From Inquilinus ginsengisoli_B (GTDB lineage: Bacteria; Pseudomonadota; Alphaproteobacteria; DSM-16000; Inquilinaceae): a stretch of 64,000 nt of DNA. Within the stretch, counting starts at the first letter, position 1, and every line of letters starts with the position of its first letter. The notes beneath the pieces are model-generated. The model was not told where the DNA came from, searched no databases, and was given only the letters and a program-made list of their open reading frames with translations. The stretch is from contig NZ_JBNDJK010000001.1 of NCBI RefSeq assembly GCF_050434925.1, positions 3,658,001-3,722,000 of the forward strand, given 5' to 3'. This document shows, in pieces, positions 26,370-34,849 of this stretch. A program made the position numbers and the translations under genes.

Positions 26370-27881
26370 ATGATGAGCACTCTGCAGGCCAAGGACGGGT
26401 CACGCTTCCCCGACCCGGTCTACCGGGAGACCGTGCTGCGGCCGCTGTTCGACGGCGCCCGACGCTACCATGCCGAGGCGCTGCGCCGGATCGACCGGGC
26501 TCATCTCGTCATGCTGGTCGAGACCGGCATCCTCGGCGCGGCGCAGGGCGCCGCCATCGCCGGAGCGTTGCAGGCGATGGACCGCGAGATCCGCCTGGAC
26601 GACCTCGCCTATGGCGGCGACGTCGAGGACTATTTCTTCCATATGGAGCGTGAGTTGAAGGCACGCGTCGGGCCCGACATCGGCGGCCGGCTGCACACCG
26701 CCCGCTCGCGCAACGATATCGACCACACCTTTCTCAAGCTCGGCCTCAAGCCCCGCGTCGATCGCCTGCTGGCGGCCTGTCGGAAGCTTCTGGCCACGCT
26801 GATCGAGGTGGCCGCTCGCGACCGGGATGTCCTGATCGTCGCCTATACCCACGGCCAGCCGGCCCAACCCACCACCCACGGACATTACCTCGCCGCGATG
26901 AGCGAGGTGCTGATCCGCGACATGGAGCGGCTCGAAGCCGCCCGCGCGATCGTCGATCTTTGCCCGATGGGGGCGGCGGCGATCACCACTTCGGGCTTTC
27001 CGATCAGCCGGCAACGCGTTGCCGAACTTCTCGGCTTCGCGGCGCCGCAGCGGAATTCCTATTCCTGCATTGCCGCGACGGACTATCTGACGTCGGTCTA
27101 CAGCGCGATCGTGCTCCTGTTCCTGCATCTCGGCCGCCCGATCCAGGATTTTCAGTTCTGGTCGAGCTTCGAGGTCGGCCAACTCTATCTGCCGAATGCC
27201 TTCGTACAGGTTTCGTCGATCATGCCGCAGAAGCGCAATCCGGTGCCGCTCGAGCATCTGCGGCATCTGTCCAGCCAGGCTGTCGGGCGCGCTCGGGCGG
27301 TCGTCGACGTGATGCACAACACGCCGTTCACCGACATGACCGACAGCGAGGCCGAGACGCACGAGATGGGCTATCAGGTCTTCGACGTCGCTCAGCGCGT
27401 GCTCGATCTCCTGACGGCCACCCTCCAGGCCTGCCGCATCGATTCCGAACGCGTCGCCGCCAATCTAAGCCGGTCCTGCGCCACCATAACCGAGCTGGCC
27501 GACTGGCTCGTGCGCAGCGAGGGTTTGTCCTTCCGACAAGGGCATGAGATCGCCGCCGAGGTCGCCCGCGCCGTCGTGGCCATGTCGGGCGATCTGCCGA
27601 CGGACGGCTATCCGGCCTTCGTCTTGGCCTTCGAGCGCCATGTCGGGCGCAAGCCAGTGGCCGATGCGGCCGAATTCGCCCGGATGGTCTCGCCCGAGCA
27701 CTTTGTCGCGGTGCGCGATCGCTTCGGCGGTCCGGCCCCCGCCGCCATGGACCCGGCCCTTGCGGGCTACCGCGTGGCGCTGGACGCGTTCGCGGCCCGT
27801 GCCGCGGCGATCGCCGCGCGGGAGGCCGCTGCGGCGGACGAACTCAAACGCCGCATTCAAGACGTCGCGAAAGGTGGATGA
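26370..27881 (+). CDS. Argininosuccinate-lyase-like enzyme of the fumarase/aspartase superfamily
   Basis: A 503-residue protein with all three conserved regions of the superfamily: HTARSRNDIDHT (region 1), THGQPAQPTTHGHYL (region 2) and the catalytic-serine loop SSIMPQKRNPVPLEHLR (region 3). It resembles argininosuccinate lyase but is encoded directly between the permease and ATPase genes of an importer, with no gap to the permease and a 4-base overlap with the ATPase gene. Such paralogues may split N-succinyl-type adducts, as EDDS lyase does, giving fumarate and an amine. A housekeeping ArgH role is unlikely in this operon. Starts at 26370 and 26373 are both possible. Confidence 0.85.
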   Translation: MMSTLQAKDGSRFPDPVYRETVLRPLFDGARRYHAEALRRIDRAHLVMLVETGILGAAQGAAIAGALQAMDREIRLDDLAYGGDVEDYFFHMERELKARVGPDIGGRLHTARSRNDIDHTFLKLGLKPRVDRLLAACRKLLATLIEVAARDRDVLIVAYTHGQPAQPTTHGHYLAAMSEVLIRDMERLEAARAIVDLCPMGAAAITTSGFPISRQRVAELLGFAAPQRNSYSCIAATDYLTSVYSAIVLLFLHLGRPIQDFQFWSSFEVGQLYLPNAFVQVSSIMPQKRNPVPLEHLRHLSSQAVGRARAVVDVMHNTPFTDMTDSEAETHEMGYQVFDVAQRVLDLLTATLQACRIDSERVAANLSRSCATITELADWLVRSEGLSFRQGHEIAAEVARAVVAMSGDLPTDGYPAFVLAFERHVGRKPVADAAEFARMVSPEHFVAVRDRFGGPAPAAMDPALAGYRVALDAFAARAAAIAAREAAAADELKRRIQDVAKGG

Positions 27882-28972
27882 TGGCCAGGATCGAGCTCGA
27901 GAAGATCGCCAAGCGCTACGGCAGCATCAGGACCGTGCACGATATCGACCTTACCGTCGAAGACGGCGAATTCGTCGTGCTGGTTGGTCCTTCGGGCTGC
28001 GGCAAATCCACGACCCTGCGCATGATCGCGGGCCTGGAAGCGATTTCCGGCGGGACGCTGCGCATCGGCGGCCAGGTGGTCAACGACCACGAACCCAAGC
28101 ATCGGAACATCGCGATGGTCTTCCAGAACTACGCGATCTATCCGCATCTCACCGTGGCGCAGAACATCGGCTTCGGGCTCTACAGGTCCAAGCTCCCCAA
28201 GGCGGAAAAGCAGGCGCGCATCCGTGAAACTGCCCGAATCCTAAGTCTCGATCCCTATCTCGAGCGCCGTCCCGCCGCGCTCTCCGGCGGGCAGAGGCAG
28301 CGTGTGGCCATCGGCCGGGCGATGGTGCGCGACCCCGTGGCCTTCCTGTTCGACGAGCCGCTCTCCAATCTCGACGCCCAATTGCGCGGGCAGATGCGGC
28401 TCGAGATCAAGCAGTTGCACCAGCGGCTCGGCACCACGATCGTCTTTGTCACGCACGATCAGGTCGAGGCGATGTCGCTCGCCGACAGAATCGTCGTCAT
28501 GCGCGAAGGTCGCATCCTCCAGGTCGGCGCGCCGATGGAGCTGTACAATCGGCCGGCGGATATCTTCACGGCGCGTTTCATCGGCACGCCGGAAATGAAC
28601 ATGATCGAGGCGACGATCGATGGCGGGCAGGTGAACCTCGGAGCGAACGCCGCGTCGGTTCGCCTGTCCAAGGTGCCGGGCTTGCCCTCGGACATCGGCA
28701 CCGGCCGATCGATCGTCCTGGGGGTGAGACCGCAGGAACTCACCCTGCTGGCCGACGGGCAGGACAATTTCCCCATCCGGATCGCGGGCACGGTGCGGGT
28801 GGCGGAGCCGCACGGCTCGGAAACATTCCTGTTGCTCGATCTGCCCCAAGGGCACGTCGTCGCTCGCGCGCCTTCGAGCATTGCCTTCAAGCCCGGCGAT
28901 GCGGTCGCATTCGGTGCGGAGGCCGACTGCCTGCGACTGTTTGATAAGGAGACCGAAAAACTGATCAATTGA
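27878..28972 (+). CDS. ABC sugar-type importer, ATP-binding protein (MalK/UgpC type)
   Basis: A 364-residue ATPase with Walker A GPSGCGKST, signature LSGGQRQRVAIGRAMV, Walker B FLFDEPLSNLD and the switch histidine in VFVTHDQ. After about residue 235 comes the OB-fold (TOBE) regulatory domain of the MalK/UgpC group. Its ATG overlaps the lyase stop, and it completes the LacI-controlled operon. Confidence 0.93.
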   Translation: MMARIELEKIAKRYGSIRTVHDIDLTVEDGEFVVLVGPSGCGKSTTLRMIAGLEAISGGTLRIGGQVVNDHEPKHRNIAMVFQNYAIYPHLTVAQNIGFGLYRSKLPKAEKQARIRETARILSLDPYLERRPAALSGGQRQRVAIGRAMVRDPVAFLFDEPLSNLDAQLRGQMRLEIKQLHQRLGTTIVFVTHDQVEAMSLADRIVVMREGRILQVGAPMELYNRPADIFTARFIGTPEMNMIEATIDGGQVNLGANAASVRLSKVPGLPSDIGTGRSIVLGVRPQELTLLADGQDNFPIRIAGTVRVAEPHGSETFLLLDLPQGHVVARAPSSIAFKPGDAVAFGAEADCLRLFDKETEKLIN

Positions 28973-29070
28973 GGCGGATTGGGGAAAGCAATGTGTCGCC
29001 GTTTCTGGCAGCGCCTGGCCAGACCGGCCTGCCGGGCAATGGCTTGAAGGAAATCACCACAGATTGCCGG

Positions 29071-29204
29071 CCTTCTCTCGCAAGCGAGACCTTTCGGGAG
29101 AGCTTGAACCCAGAGGGGAAACTCGTTGAGTTTGGGACTTTGTCCCAGATCGGCCTTTGGGATCATTCAGCGGACATTCTGAAAAGGCCTCGCTTGCGGG
29201 AGAG
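29071..29204. repeat. REP-like inverted repeat element
   Basis: The arms 29071-29095 and 29181-29204 (opposite strands) match at about 19 of 22 positions around CGCAAGCGAG. The right arm extends into a 29-base stretch that matches 51351-51380 at 26 of 29 positions (CCTCTCCCGC, two differing bases, GCGAG, then CCTTTTCAGAA). Two intergenic sites with the same sequence point to a dispersed repeat family. Confidence 0.55.
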
Positions 29205-29294
29205 GTCATCCGCCTTCCCAACACGGCGCACGCTTCAAAGCGATTGCTCTGCCCGGCGCCGGTCGGCTTGACGGTTGACCGCCCCTCGATAGCT

Positions 29295-29312
29295 GTTATA
29301 CGGTCGTATAAC
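29295..29312. promoter_or_regulatory. 18-bp palindromic operator upstream of the Rieske oxygenase gene
   Basis: GTTATACG (29295-29302) and CGTATAAC (29305-29312) form perfect 8-bp arms with a 2-base centre, 32 bases before the oxygenase ATG. Form and size suit a dimeric regulator, perhaps of the GntR type. No regulator gene lies beside it. Confidence 0.6.
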
Positions 29313-29344
29313 AAGGTGGCCTGAAGGCCGTGGGAGGCCAGCCT

Positions 29345-30565
29345 ATGATCGAAGCGATGCACCGGCGTGCCGAGACGCCGCCGTCCGATGCGAGCTTGCC
29401 GGATGACGATGTCAGCCTGCCGGCCTGGATCTACCGCGATCCGGAGTTCTACGCGGTCGAGCAGGAGGCGCTGTTCCGCACCTCCTGGCAGGTGGTCTGC
29501 CATCTGAACGACATCCCGGAGGCGGGCGACTTCCACACCTTCGAGTTCCTGGGCGAGAATGTGGTGGTGCTGCGCGGCCGCGACGGGCAGGTGCGCGCCT
29601 TCCACAATGTCTGCCGGCACCGCGCCGCGCGGCTGCTCGACGGGCCAAAGGGCCAGTGTGGCAGCCGCATCGTCTGCCCCTATCACGCCTGGACCTATGA
29701 GCATGACGGCCGGCTGATCGGCATGCCGCAGCGCTCCAGCTACGGCGATTTCGACTTCGGCAGCCACGGCCTGGTCCCGGTCGAGCACGAGGTGTTCTGC
29801 GGCTTCATCTTCATCCGCCTCGCCCCCGGCACGCCAAGCGTGACCGAGATGATGGGTGGCTATGGCGAGGAGATGGCGGCCTACCGGATCGAGGAGATGG
29901 TGCCGCTGGGCCGGGTGACGTTGCGGCCGCGCGCGGTCAACTGGAAGAACGTCGCCGACAACTATTCCGACGGGCTGCACATCACCGTCGCCCATCCCGG
30001 GCTGACCCGGCTGTTCGGCCGCGGCTACGGCGTCGAAGCCAGGCCCTGGGTCGACAAGATGTGGGGCCAGCTGCAGGAGCGGCCGTCCGCCGTGCTGTCG
30101 GAGCGGGCCTATAAGCACTTCCTGCCGGAGGTGCCGCATCTGCCGCCGGAGCGGCAGCGGCTGTGGACCTATTTCAAGCTCTGGCCCAACATCGCCTTCG
30201 ACATCTATCCGGACCAGATCGACTTCATGCAGTTCATCCCGGTCTCGCCGACCGAGACGATGATCCGCGAGATCGCCTATGTCCATCCGGACCATCGGCC
30301 CGAGATGAAGGCCGCGCGCTACCTGAACTGGCGGATCAACCGCTCGGTCAGCCTCGAGGACAAGACGCTGATCGACCGGGTGCAGGCCGGCATGGGCTCC
30401 TCCAGCTACACCGTCGGCCCTCTCGGCACCACCGAGGTCTGCCTGCGCAGCTTCGCCCGGGCGATGCGCCGGCTGATCCCGGAAAGCCGGCTGCACCGGC
30501 CGCCGCCGCCGGGCTGGAGCCTGCGGCGCGAGGCCTCGCAGGCGCCGGCCTTCGCGGCGGAATAG
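29345..30565 (+). CDS. Rieske non-heme iron oxygenase, alpha subunit
   Basis: A 406-residue ring-hydroxylating-type oxygenase. The Rieske [2Fe-2S] ligands are Cys90 and His92 (NVCRHRAARLL) and Cys111 and His114 (CPYHAWTY). The mononuclear iron site is NVADNYSDGLHITVAHPG with Asp205, His212 and His217. ATG 29345 has GGGAGG 8 bases upstream; a GTG at 29330 is less likely. Relatives include aromatic-ring oxygenases and the demethylases of quaternary ammonium compounds (carnitine, betaine, stachydrine). No ferredoxin or reductase gene is near, so the electron donor is elsewhere, unless the FAD protein next door is involved. Context suggests an N-substituted amino-acid-like substrate. Confidence 0.88.
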   Translation: MIEAMHRRAETPPSDASLPDDDVSLPAWIYRDPEFYAVEQEALFRTSWQVVCHLNDIPEAGDFHTFEFLGENVVVLRGRDGQVRAFHNVCRHRAARLLDGPKGQCGSRIVCPYHAWTYEHDGRLIGMPQRSSYGDFDFGSHGLVPVEHEVFCGFIFIRLAPGTPSVTEMMGGYGEEMAAYRIEEMVPLGRVTLRPRAVNWKNVADNYSDGLHITVAHPGLTRLFGRGYGVEARPWVDKMWGQLQERPSAVLSERAYKHFLPEVPHLPPERQRLWTYFKLWPNIAFDIYPDQIDFMQFIPVSPTETMIREIAYVHPDHRPEMKAARYLNWRINRSVSLEDKTLIDRVQAGMGSSSYTVGPLGTTEVCLRSFARAMRRLIPESRLHRPPPPGWSLRREASQAPAFAAE

Positions 30566-30596
30566 CGTTCAGAACGACAGAGCCGGGCGGATCTTC

Positions 30597-32225
30597 ATGG
30601 CGAACACACAGGTCTTCGACGTCGCAATCATCGGCGGGGGCCATAACGGGCTGGTCTGCGCCGCCTATCTGGCGGCCGCCGGGCTGAAGGTGACGGTGCT
30701 GGAGCGCCGCCGCGTCGTCGGCGGCGCCGCGGTGACCGAGGAGTTCCATCCCGGCTTCCGCAACTCCGTGGCCTCCTACACGGTCAGCCTGCTGAACCCG
30801 AAGGTGATCCGCGACCTCGATCTGCCGGGCCACGGGCTGAAGGTGGTGGAGCGGCGGCTGGCCAATTTCCTGCCGGTCGACGACCACCGCTATCTCCTGT
30901 CCGGACCGGGCCGGACCAAGGCCGAGATCGCCAAATTCTCGGCCCGCGATGCCGAGCGCTACGACGCCTATGGCGACCGTCTCGACGTCATCGCCGACGT
31001 GCTGCGCGACATCGTGCTGCGCACCCCGCCGAATGTCGCGTCCGGCGGCTGGTCCGGCGCGCTGCCGGAACTGATCAAGGCGGGCTCGCTCGGCAACCGG
31101 CTGCGCAAGCTCGACATGGTGATGCGGCGCGACCTGCTGGACCTGTTCACCAAATCGGCGACGGACATCCTGGAAGGCTGGTTCGAAACGCCGGTTGTGC
31201 AGGCCCTGTTCGGCTTCGACAGCATCGTCGGCAACTACGCCAGCCCCAGCCATGCCGGCACCGGCTATGTGCTGCTGCACCACGTCTTCGGCGAGGTGAA
31301 CGGCAAGAAAGGCGTGTGGGGCCACGCGATCGGCGGCATGGGCGCGATCACCCAGGCGATGGCGAAGTCGGCGGCGTCGCGCGGCGCGGTGATCCGCACC
31401 GATGCCGGCGTGCGCGAGGTGATCGTCGAGGGCGGCCGCGCCGTCGGGGTGGTGACCGAGGCCGGCGACATCGTTCGTGCCGGCTGCATCGTCTCCAACC
31501 TCAACCCCAAGCTGCTCTACGGCAAGCTGGTCGACCCGGCGGCGCTGCCGCAGGATTTCCGCGAGCGCATGGACCGCTTCAAATGCGGCTCCGCCACCTT
31601 CCGCATGAACGTCGCCCTGTCGGAGCTGCCGGACTTCACCTGCCTGCCGGGCAAAGCGCTGGCCGACCACCACACCAGCGGCATCATCTTCGGCCCCAGC
31701 CTGGACTACATGGACAAGGCCTATCTCGACGCCAAGGCCGGCGGCTGGTCGAAGACGCCGATCGTCGAGATGCTGATCCCGTCGACCCTGGACGACACGC
31801 TGGCGCCGCCGGGCCAGCACGTCGCCAGCCTGTTCTGCCAGCATTTCGACCCGAAGCTACCGGACGGGGCCAGCTGGGATGACCATCGCGAGACGGCGGC
31901 CGACCTGATCATCGACACGGTCAATGCCTGGGCGCCGAACTTCAAGGCCTCGGTGCTGGGCCGGCAGATCAACAGCCCGCTCGACCTCGAACGCACCTTC
32001 GGCCTGATCGGCGGCGACATCTTCCACGGCGCGCTGTCGCTGGACCAGATGTTCTCGGCCCGGCCGGTGCTGGGCCATGGCGACTACCGGGCGCCGGTGC
32101 CCGGCCTCTACATGTGCGGGTCGGGGACCCATCCGGGCGGCGGTGTCACCGGGGCGCCGGGTCACAACGCGGCGCGTGAGATCCTGGCCGATTTCAAGCG
32201 ACGGCGGCTGAGGCGCGCGGCATGA
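30597..32225 (+). CDS. FAD-dependent oxidoreductase, phytoene-desaturase/PYROXD2-like
   Basis: A 542-residue flavoprotein with the dinucleotide-binding N-terminus FDVAIIGGGHNGLVCAAYLAAAGLKVTVLERRRVVGGAAVTEEFHPGFRNS (GGGHNG at 13-18) and the C-terminal FAD motif GLYMCGSGTHPGGGVTGAPGHNAAREIL. It belongs to the CrtI-like amine-oxidase superfamily branch that includes PYROXD2, not to carotenoid synthesis, since no carotenoid gene is near. It starts 31 bases after the Rieske gene and is followed 34 bases on by the zinc deacylase gene. The reaction is unknown; oxidation of a C-N or C-C bond of the same substrate as the oxygenase is plausible. Confidence 0.82.
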   Translation: MANTQVFDVAIIGGGHNGLVCAAYLAAAGLKVTVLERRRVVGGAAVTEEFHPGFRNSVASYTVSLLNPKVIRDLDLPGHGLKVVERRLANFLPVDDHRYLLSGPGRTKAEIAKFSARDAERYDAYGDRLDVIADVLRDIVLRTPPNVASGGWSGALPELIKAGSLGNRLRKLDMVMRRDLLDLFTKSATDILEGWFETPVVQALFGFDSIVGNYASPSHAGTGYVLLHHVFGEVNGKKGVWGHAIGGMGAITQAMAKSAASRGAVIRTDAGVREVIVEGGRAVGVVTEAGDIVRAGCIVSNLNPKLLYGKLVDPAALPQDFRERMDRFKCGSATFRMNVALSELPDFTCLPGKALADHHTSGIIFGPSLDYMDKAYLDAKAGGWSKTPIVEMLIPSTLDDTLAPPGQHVASLFCQHFDPKLPDGASWDDHRETAADLIIDTVNAWAPNFKASVLGRQINSPLDLERTFGLIGGDIFHGALSLDQMFSARPVLGHGDYRAPVPGLYMCGSGTHPGGGVTGAPGHNAAREILADFKRRRLRRAA

Positions 32226-32259
32226 TCGAGGTCCCATCCGACCACGGGGCAGGGCAGGC

Positions 32260-33300
32260 ATGGACCGATCCTGGGACGTAATTCCCGGCGACATGCCGGG
32301 GCTCGAATGGCGCATCCCCGTGCTGCGCTTCCGCGGCGGCGGCGGTGGACCCTCCGCCTATCTGCAGGCGGCGTTGCATGCCGAGGAACTGCCCGGCGTC
32401 ATCGCCCTCGATGCGCTGTGCGCGAAGCTGCGCCGGGCCGAAGCCGCCGGCGACATTCGCGGCGACATCACCATCGTGCCCTGGGCCAACCCGATCGGGC
32501 AGCAGCAATGGCTGCACGGCTCCGGCCAGGGGCGGTACGATTTCGACAGCCGGGTCAACTTCAACCGCGGCTTCCCCCGGCTGGACCGGCCCGACCCGTC
32601 GCTGCTGCCGGACGACGATGCCGCGGTCACCGCGACCGAACGGCTGAAGGCCCGGCTGCTGCGCCTGGCGCTGCCCTGCGAGATCGTGCTCGACCTGCAT
32701 TGCGACGATGAATCGCCGCTCTACCTCTACATCCCTTCGGCAGTGTGGCCGGCGATGACCGATCTTGCCGCCGCGATGCGGGCGGACACCGTCCTGCTCT
32801 GGGATGGCGACGGCGGTGGGGCCTTCGACGATGCCTGCATCAATCCCTGGCTGCGCAGCGGCGATCTGGCCGGGCGGGCCGTGTCGACCGTCGAACTGCG
32901 TGGCATGGGCGATGTCGATGCCGGCCTCGCCGAATCCGACGCGGCCGGGCTGTTCCGCTTCCTGGCGGGCCGGGGCGTGATCGCCGGCGATGCGGGGCCG
33001 ATGCCCGACTGGTCGGGACCGGCCGTGCCGCTCGACTGGGTCGAGATGATCAAGGCGCCGGCGGGCGGGGCAATCTCCTTCGCCCGCAGGCCGGGAGACC
33101 GGGTCGAGGCCGGAGACCTCTTGGCGACGATCCTGGTCCGGCCGGGCGAGGAGGGGGGCGGGGTGCCGGTGCTGGCGCCGCAGCCGGGCGTGGTCCTGAC
33201 CCGCCGGGCGCATCGCCGGACCCGCCCGGGCGACGATCTGATGAAGCTGGTCTGCGGTTCGCCGAGCGCGACCGCCAGGCCCGGCCCCCTCGAACCCTGA
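32260..33300 (+). CDS. Succinylglutamate desuccinylase/aspartoacylase family zinc hydrolase
   Basis: A 346-residue protein of the AstE/AspA (M14-like) family. Zinc ligands appear as His40 and Glu43 (LHAEELPG) and His147 (VLDLHCDDE); the substrate motif NFNRGFP is at 100-106. After about residue 265 there is a beta-rich tail (APAGGAISFARRPGDRVEAGDLLATILV) like a lipoyl/biotinyl fold, typical for this subgroup. These enzymes split N-acyl amino acids or related amides (AstE, aspartoacylase, DoeB). It is read with the oxygenase and FAD genes and just before an amino-acid importer, which fits uptake and deacylation of an acylated amino acid. Confidence 0.85.
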   Translation: MDRSWDVIPGDMPGLEWRIPVLRFRGGGGGPSAYLQAALHAEELPGVIALDALCAKLRRAEAAGDIRGDITIVPWANPIGQQQWLHGSGQGRYDFDSRVNFNRGFPRLDRPDPSLLPDDDAAVTATERLKARLLRLALPCEIVLDLHCDDESPLYLYIPSAVWPAMTDLAAAMRADTVLLWDGDGGGAFDDACINPWLRSGDLAGRAVSTVELRGMGDVDAGLAESDAAGLFRFLAGRGVIAGDAGPMPDWSGPAVPLDWVEMIKAPAGGAISFARRPGDRVEAGDLLATILVRPGEEGGGVPVLAPQPGVVLTRRAHRRTRPGDDLMKLVCGSPSATARPGPLEP

Positions 33301-33342
33301 GGGGCCGGTACCGTCGAAGCAAGAAACAGGGAGCGCAAGAGC

Positions 33343-34122
33343 ATGAGCCGTCCGATCCTTTCCGCCTGCCTGGCCGTGGTGGCCCTGGCGGGTCTCGCCG
33401 GCCCCGTCGCGGCGCAGGAGGTGGTGCGCCTCGGCACCACGCCGGAGTCCTACCCGCCCTTCACCTGGGTCGATGCCCAAGGCAAGCTGAACGGCTTCGA
33501 GATCGAGATCGGCGACGCGCTCTGCGCCCAGATGCAGGTCAAGTGCGAATGGGTGCTGCAAAGCTGGGACGGCATCATCCCGGCACTGCAGGAGAAGAAG
33601 TTCGACGCCATCATCGCCTCGATGGGGATCACCGATGAGCGCAAGCAGGTCGTCGACTTCAGCGAGAAATACTACGACTCGCCGGCGATCTTCATCGGCC
33701 CGAAGAGCGAGACGATCGAAATCTCGCCGGCGGGTATGCAGGGCAAGACCGTCGGCGTCCAGGTCTCGACCATCCACGCCAATTACATCGAGGCGAAGTA
33801 CAAGGGCATCGTCACGATCAAGACCTATGACACGCAGGAGAACGCCAATCTCGACCTGATCGCAGGGCGCGTCGACCTGCTGCTGGCGGATTCGGTGGCG
33901 CTGACCGATGGCTTCCTGAAGTCGCCGGAAGGCGCGGATTTCGAGGTCAAGGGCCAGCCGATCCGTGACCCGTTGCTGGGGGACGGTTCCGGCATCGCGG
34001 TGCGTAAGGATGACACTGCCCTGCGCGACAAGTTCTCCGCCGCAATCAAGGCGATCCGCGCCAACGGCGTCTACAAGACCATCAACGACAAGTACTTCAC
34101 CTTCGACATTTACGGCGGCTGA
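33343..34122 (+). CDS. Polar amino acid ABC importer, binding protein
   Basis: A 259-residue family-3 binding protein. The signal peptide is SAC LAVVALAGLAGPVAAQ-EVV with cleavage after AQ. The mature part begins VRLGTTPESYPPFTWVDAQGKLNGFEIEIGDALCAQM, and FDAIIASMGITDERKQVVDFSEKYY is the family hinge region. It starts 42 bases after the deacylase gene. Arg in SMGITDERK suits a ligand with an alpha-carboxylate. Confidence 0.9.
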   Translation: MSRPILSACLAVVALAGLAGPVAAQEVVRLGTTPESYPPFTWVDAQGKLNGFEIEIGDALCAQMQVKCEWVLQSWDGIIPALQEKKFDAIIASMGITDERKQVVDFSEKYYDSPAIFIGPKSETIEISPAGMQGKTVGVQVSTIHANYIEAKYKGIVTIKTYDTQENANLDLIAGRVDLLLADSVALTDGFLKSPEGADFEVKGQPIRDPLLGDGSGIAVRKDDTALRDKFSAAIKAIRANGVYKTINDKYFTFDIYGG

Positions 34123-34132
34123 GCCCAGGGGG

Positions 34133-34846
34133 ATGGAGGATCTCGCCGCCCTCTTGGGCTTCGGGGAGAAGGGGTGGGGCGGACAGCTCCTGGCCGGGGC
34201 GGTGGTGACGGTCGAGATCGCCGTCGCGTCCTACCTGGTCGGGCTCCTCCTCGGGCTGCTCGGGGCCTGGGCCAAGCTGGCCGGGCCCCGGCCGCTCCGG
34301 GCTCTCGGCAACGCCTACACCACCATCATCCGCGGCGTGCCGGACATCCTGATCATCCTGCTGGTCTATTACGGCGGCACCAGCGCCCTGCGGTCGCTGA
34401 TCGGCCTGGTGGTGCCGGGGGTGACGGTCGAGATCGACGCCTTCGCTGCCGCCGTCGCCTCGCTCGGCTTCGTCTCCGGCGCCTATGCGACCGAGGTGTT
34501 CCGCGGCGCCATCCTGGCGGTGCCGCCCGGGCAGATCGAGGCGGCAAAGTCGCTGGCCCTGCCGCCGCGGGTGATGTTCTTTCGGGTGGTGCTGCCCCAG
34601 GCGATGCGCTTCGCCCTGCCGGCGCTCGGCAATCTCTGGGTCGTGGTGCTGAAGGACAGCGCGCTGATCAGCGTGGTCGGGATCCGCGACCTGCTGGGCA
34701 GCGCTGCCACCGCCGCCGCGACCACGCGCATGCCGTTCACCTTCTATGTTGTGGTGGCGCTGATCTTCCTGCTGCTGACCATCGCCTCGGTCGGGCTGTT
34801 CCAATTAGCCGAGCGCGCCTATGGCCGCGGCTACCGACGGTCCTGA
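34133..34846 (+). CDS. Polar amino acid ABC importer, permease (HisQ type)
   Basis: A 237-residue permease with about five membrane segments. The EAA loop is GQIEAAKSLALPPRVMFFRVVLPQAMRFALPALGN. ATG 34133 has AGGGGG just before it; the frame is open further up but would run through the binding-protein gene. It forms a pair with the next permease, three bases downstream. Confidence 0.9.
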   Translation: MEDLAALLGFGEKGWGGQLLAGAVVTVEIAVASYLVGLLLGLLGAWAKLAGPRPLRALGNAYTTIIRGVPDILIILLVYYGGTSALRSLIGLVVPGVTVEIDAFAAAVASLGFVSGAYATEVFRGAILAVPPGQIEAAKSLALPPRVMFFRVVLPQAMRFALPALGNLWVVVLKDSALISVVGIRDLLGSAATAAATTRMPFTFYVVVALIFLLLTIASVGLFQLAERAYGRGYRRS

Positions 34847-34849
34847 GCC

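Larger units (their letters stand above)
28973..29344. other. Gene-free region with a palindromic repeat element and an operator
   Basis: No credible gene. It contains an inverted pair of about 22-24 bases (29071-29095 and 29181-29204; core CGCAAGCGAG) around two small hairpins, AAACTC-GTT-GAGTTT and GGGAC-TTT-GTCCC. A related copy lies at 51351-51380. Near the right end is the palindrome at 29295-29312 listed separately. The hairpins may also serve as terminator of the ABC operon. Confidence 0.5.

Noticed and set aside
26370..27881. Naming the lyase argH
   Set aside because: Its place inside a LacI-controlled importer operon argues for a catabolic paralogue; superfamily motifs alone do not give arginine synthesis.
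30597..32225. Naming the FAD protein a phytoene desaturase of carotenoid synthesis
   Set aside because: No crt genes are near and the branch with PYROXD2-like proteins is broad; only the superfamily is supported.
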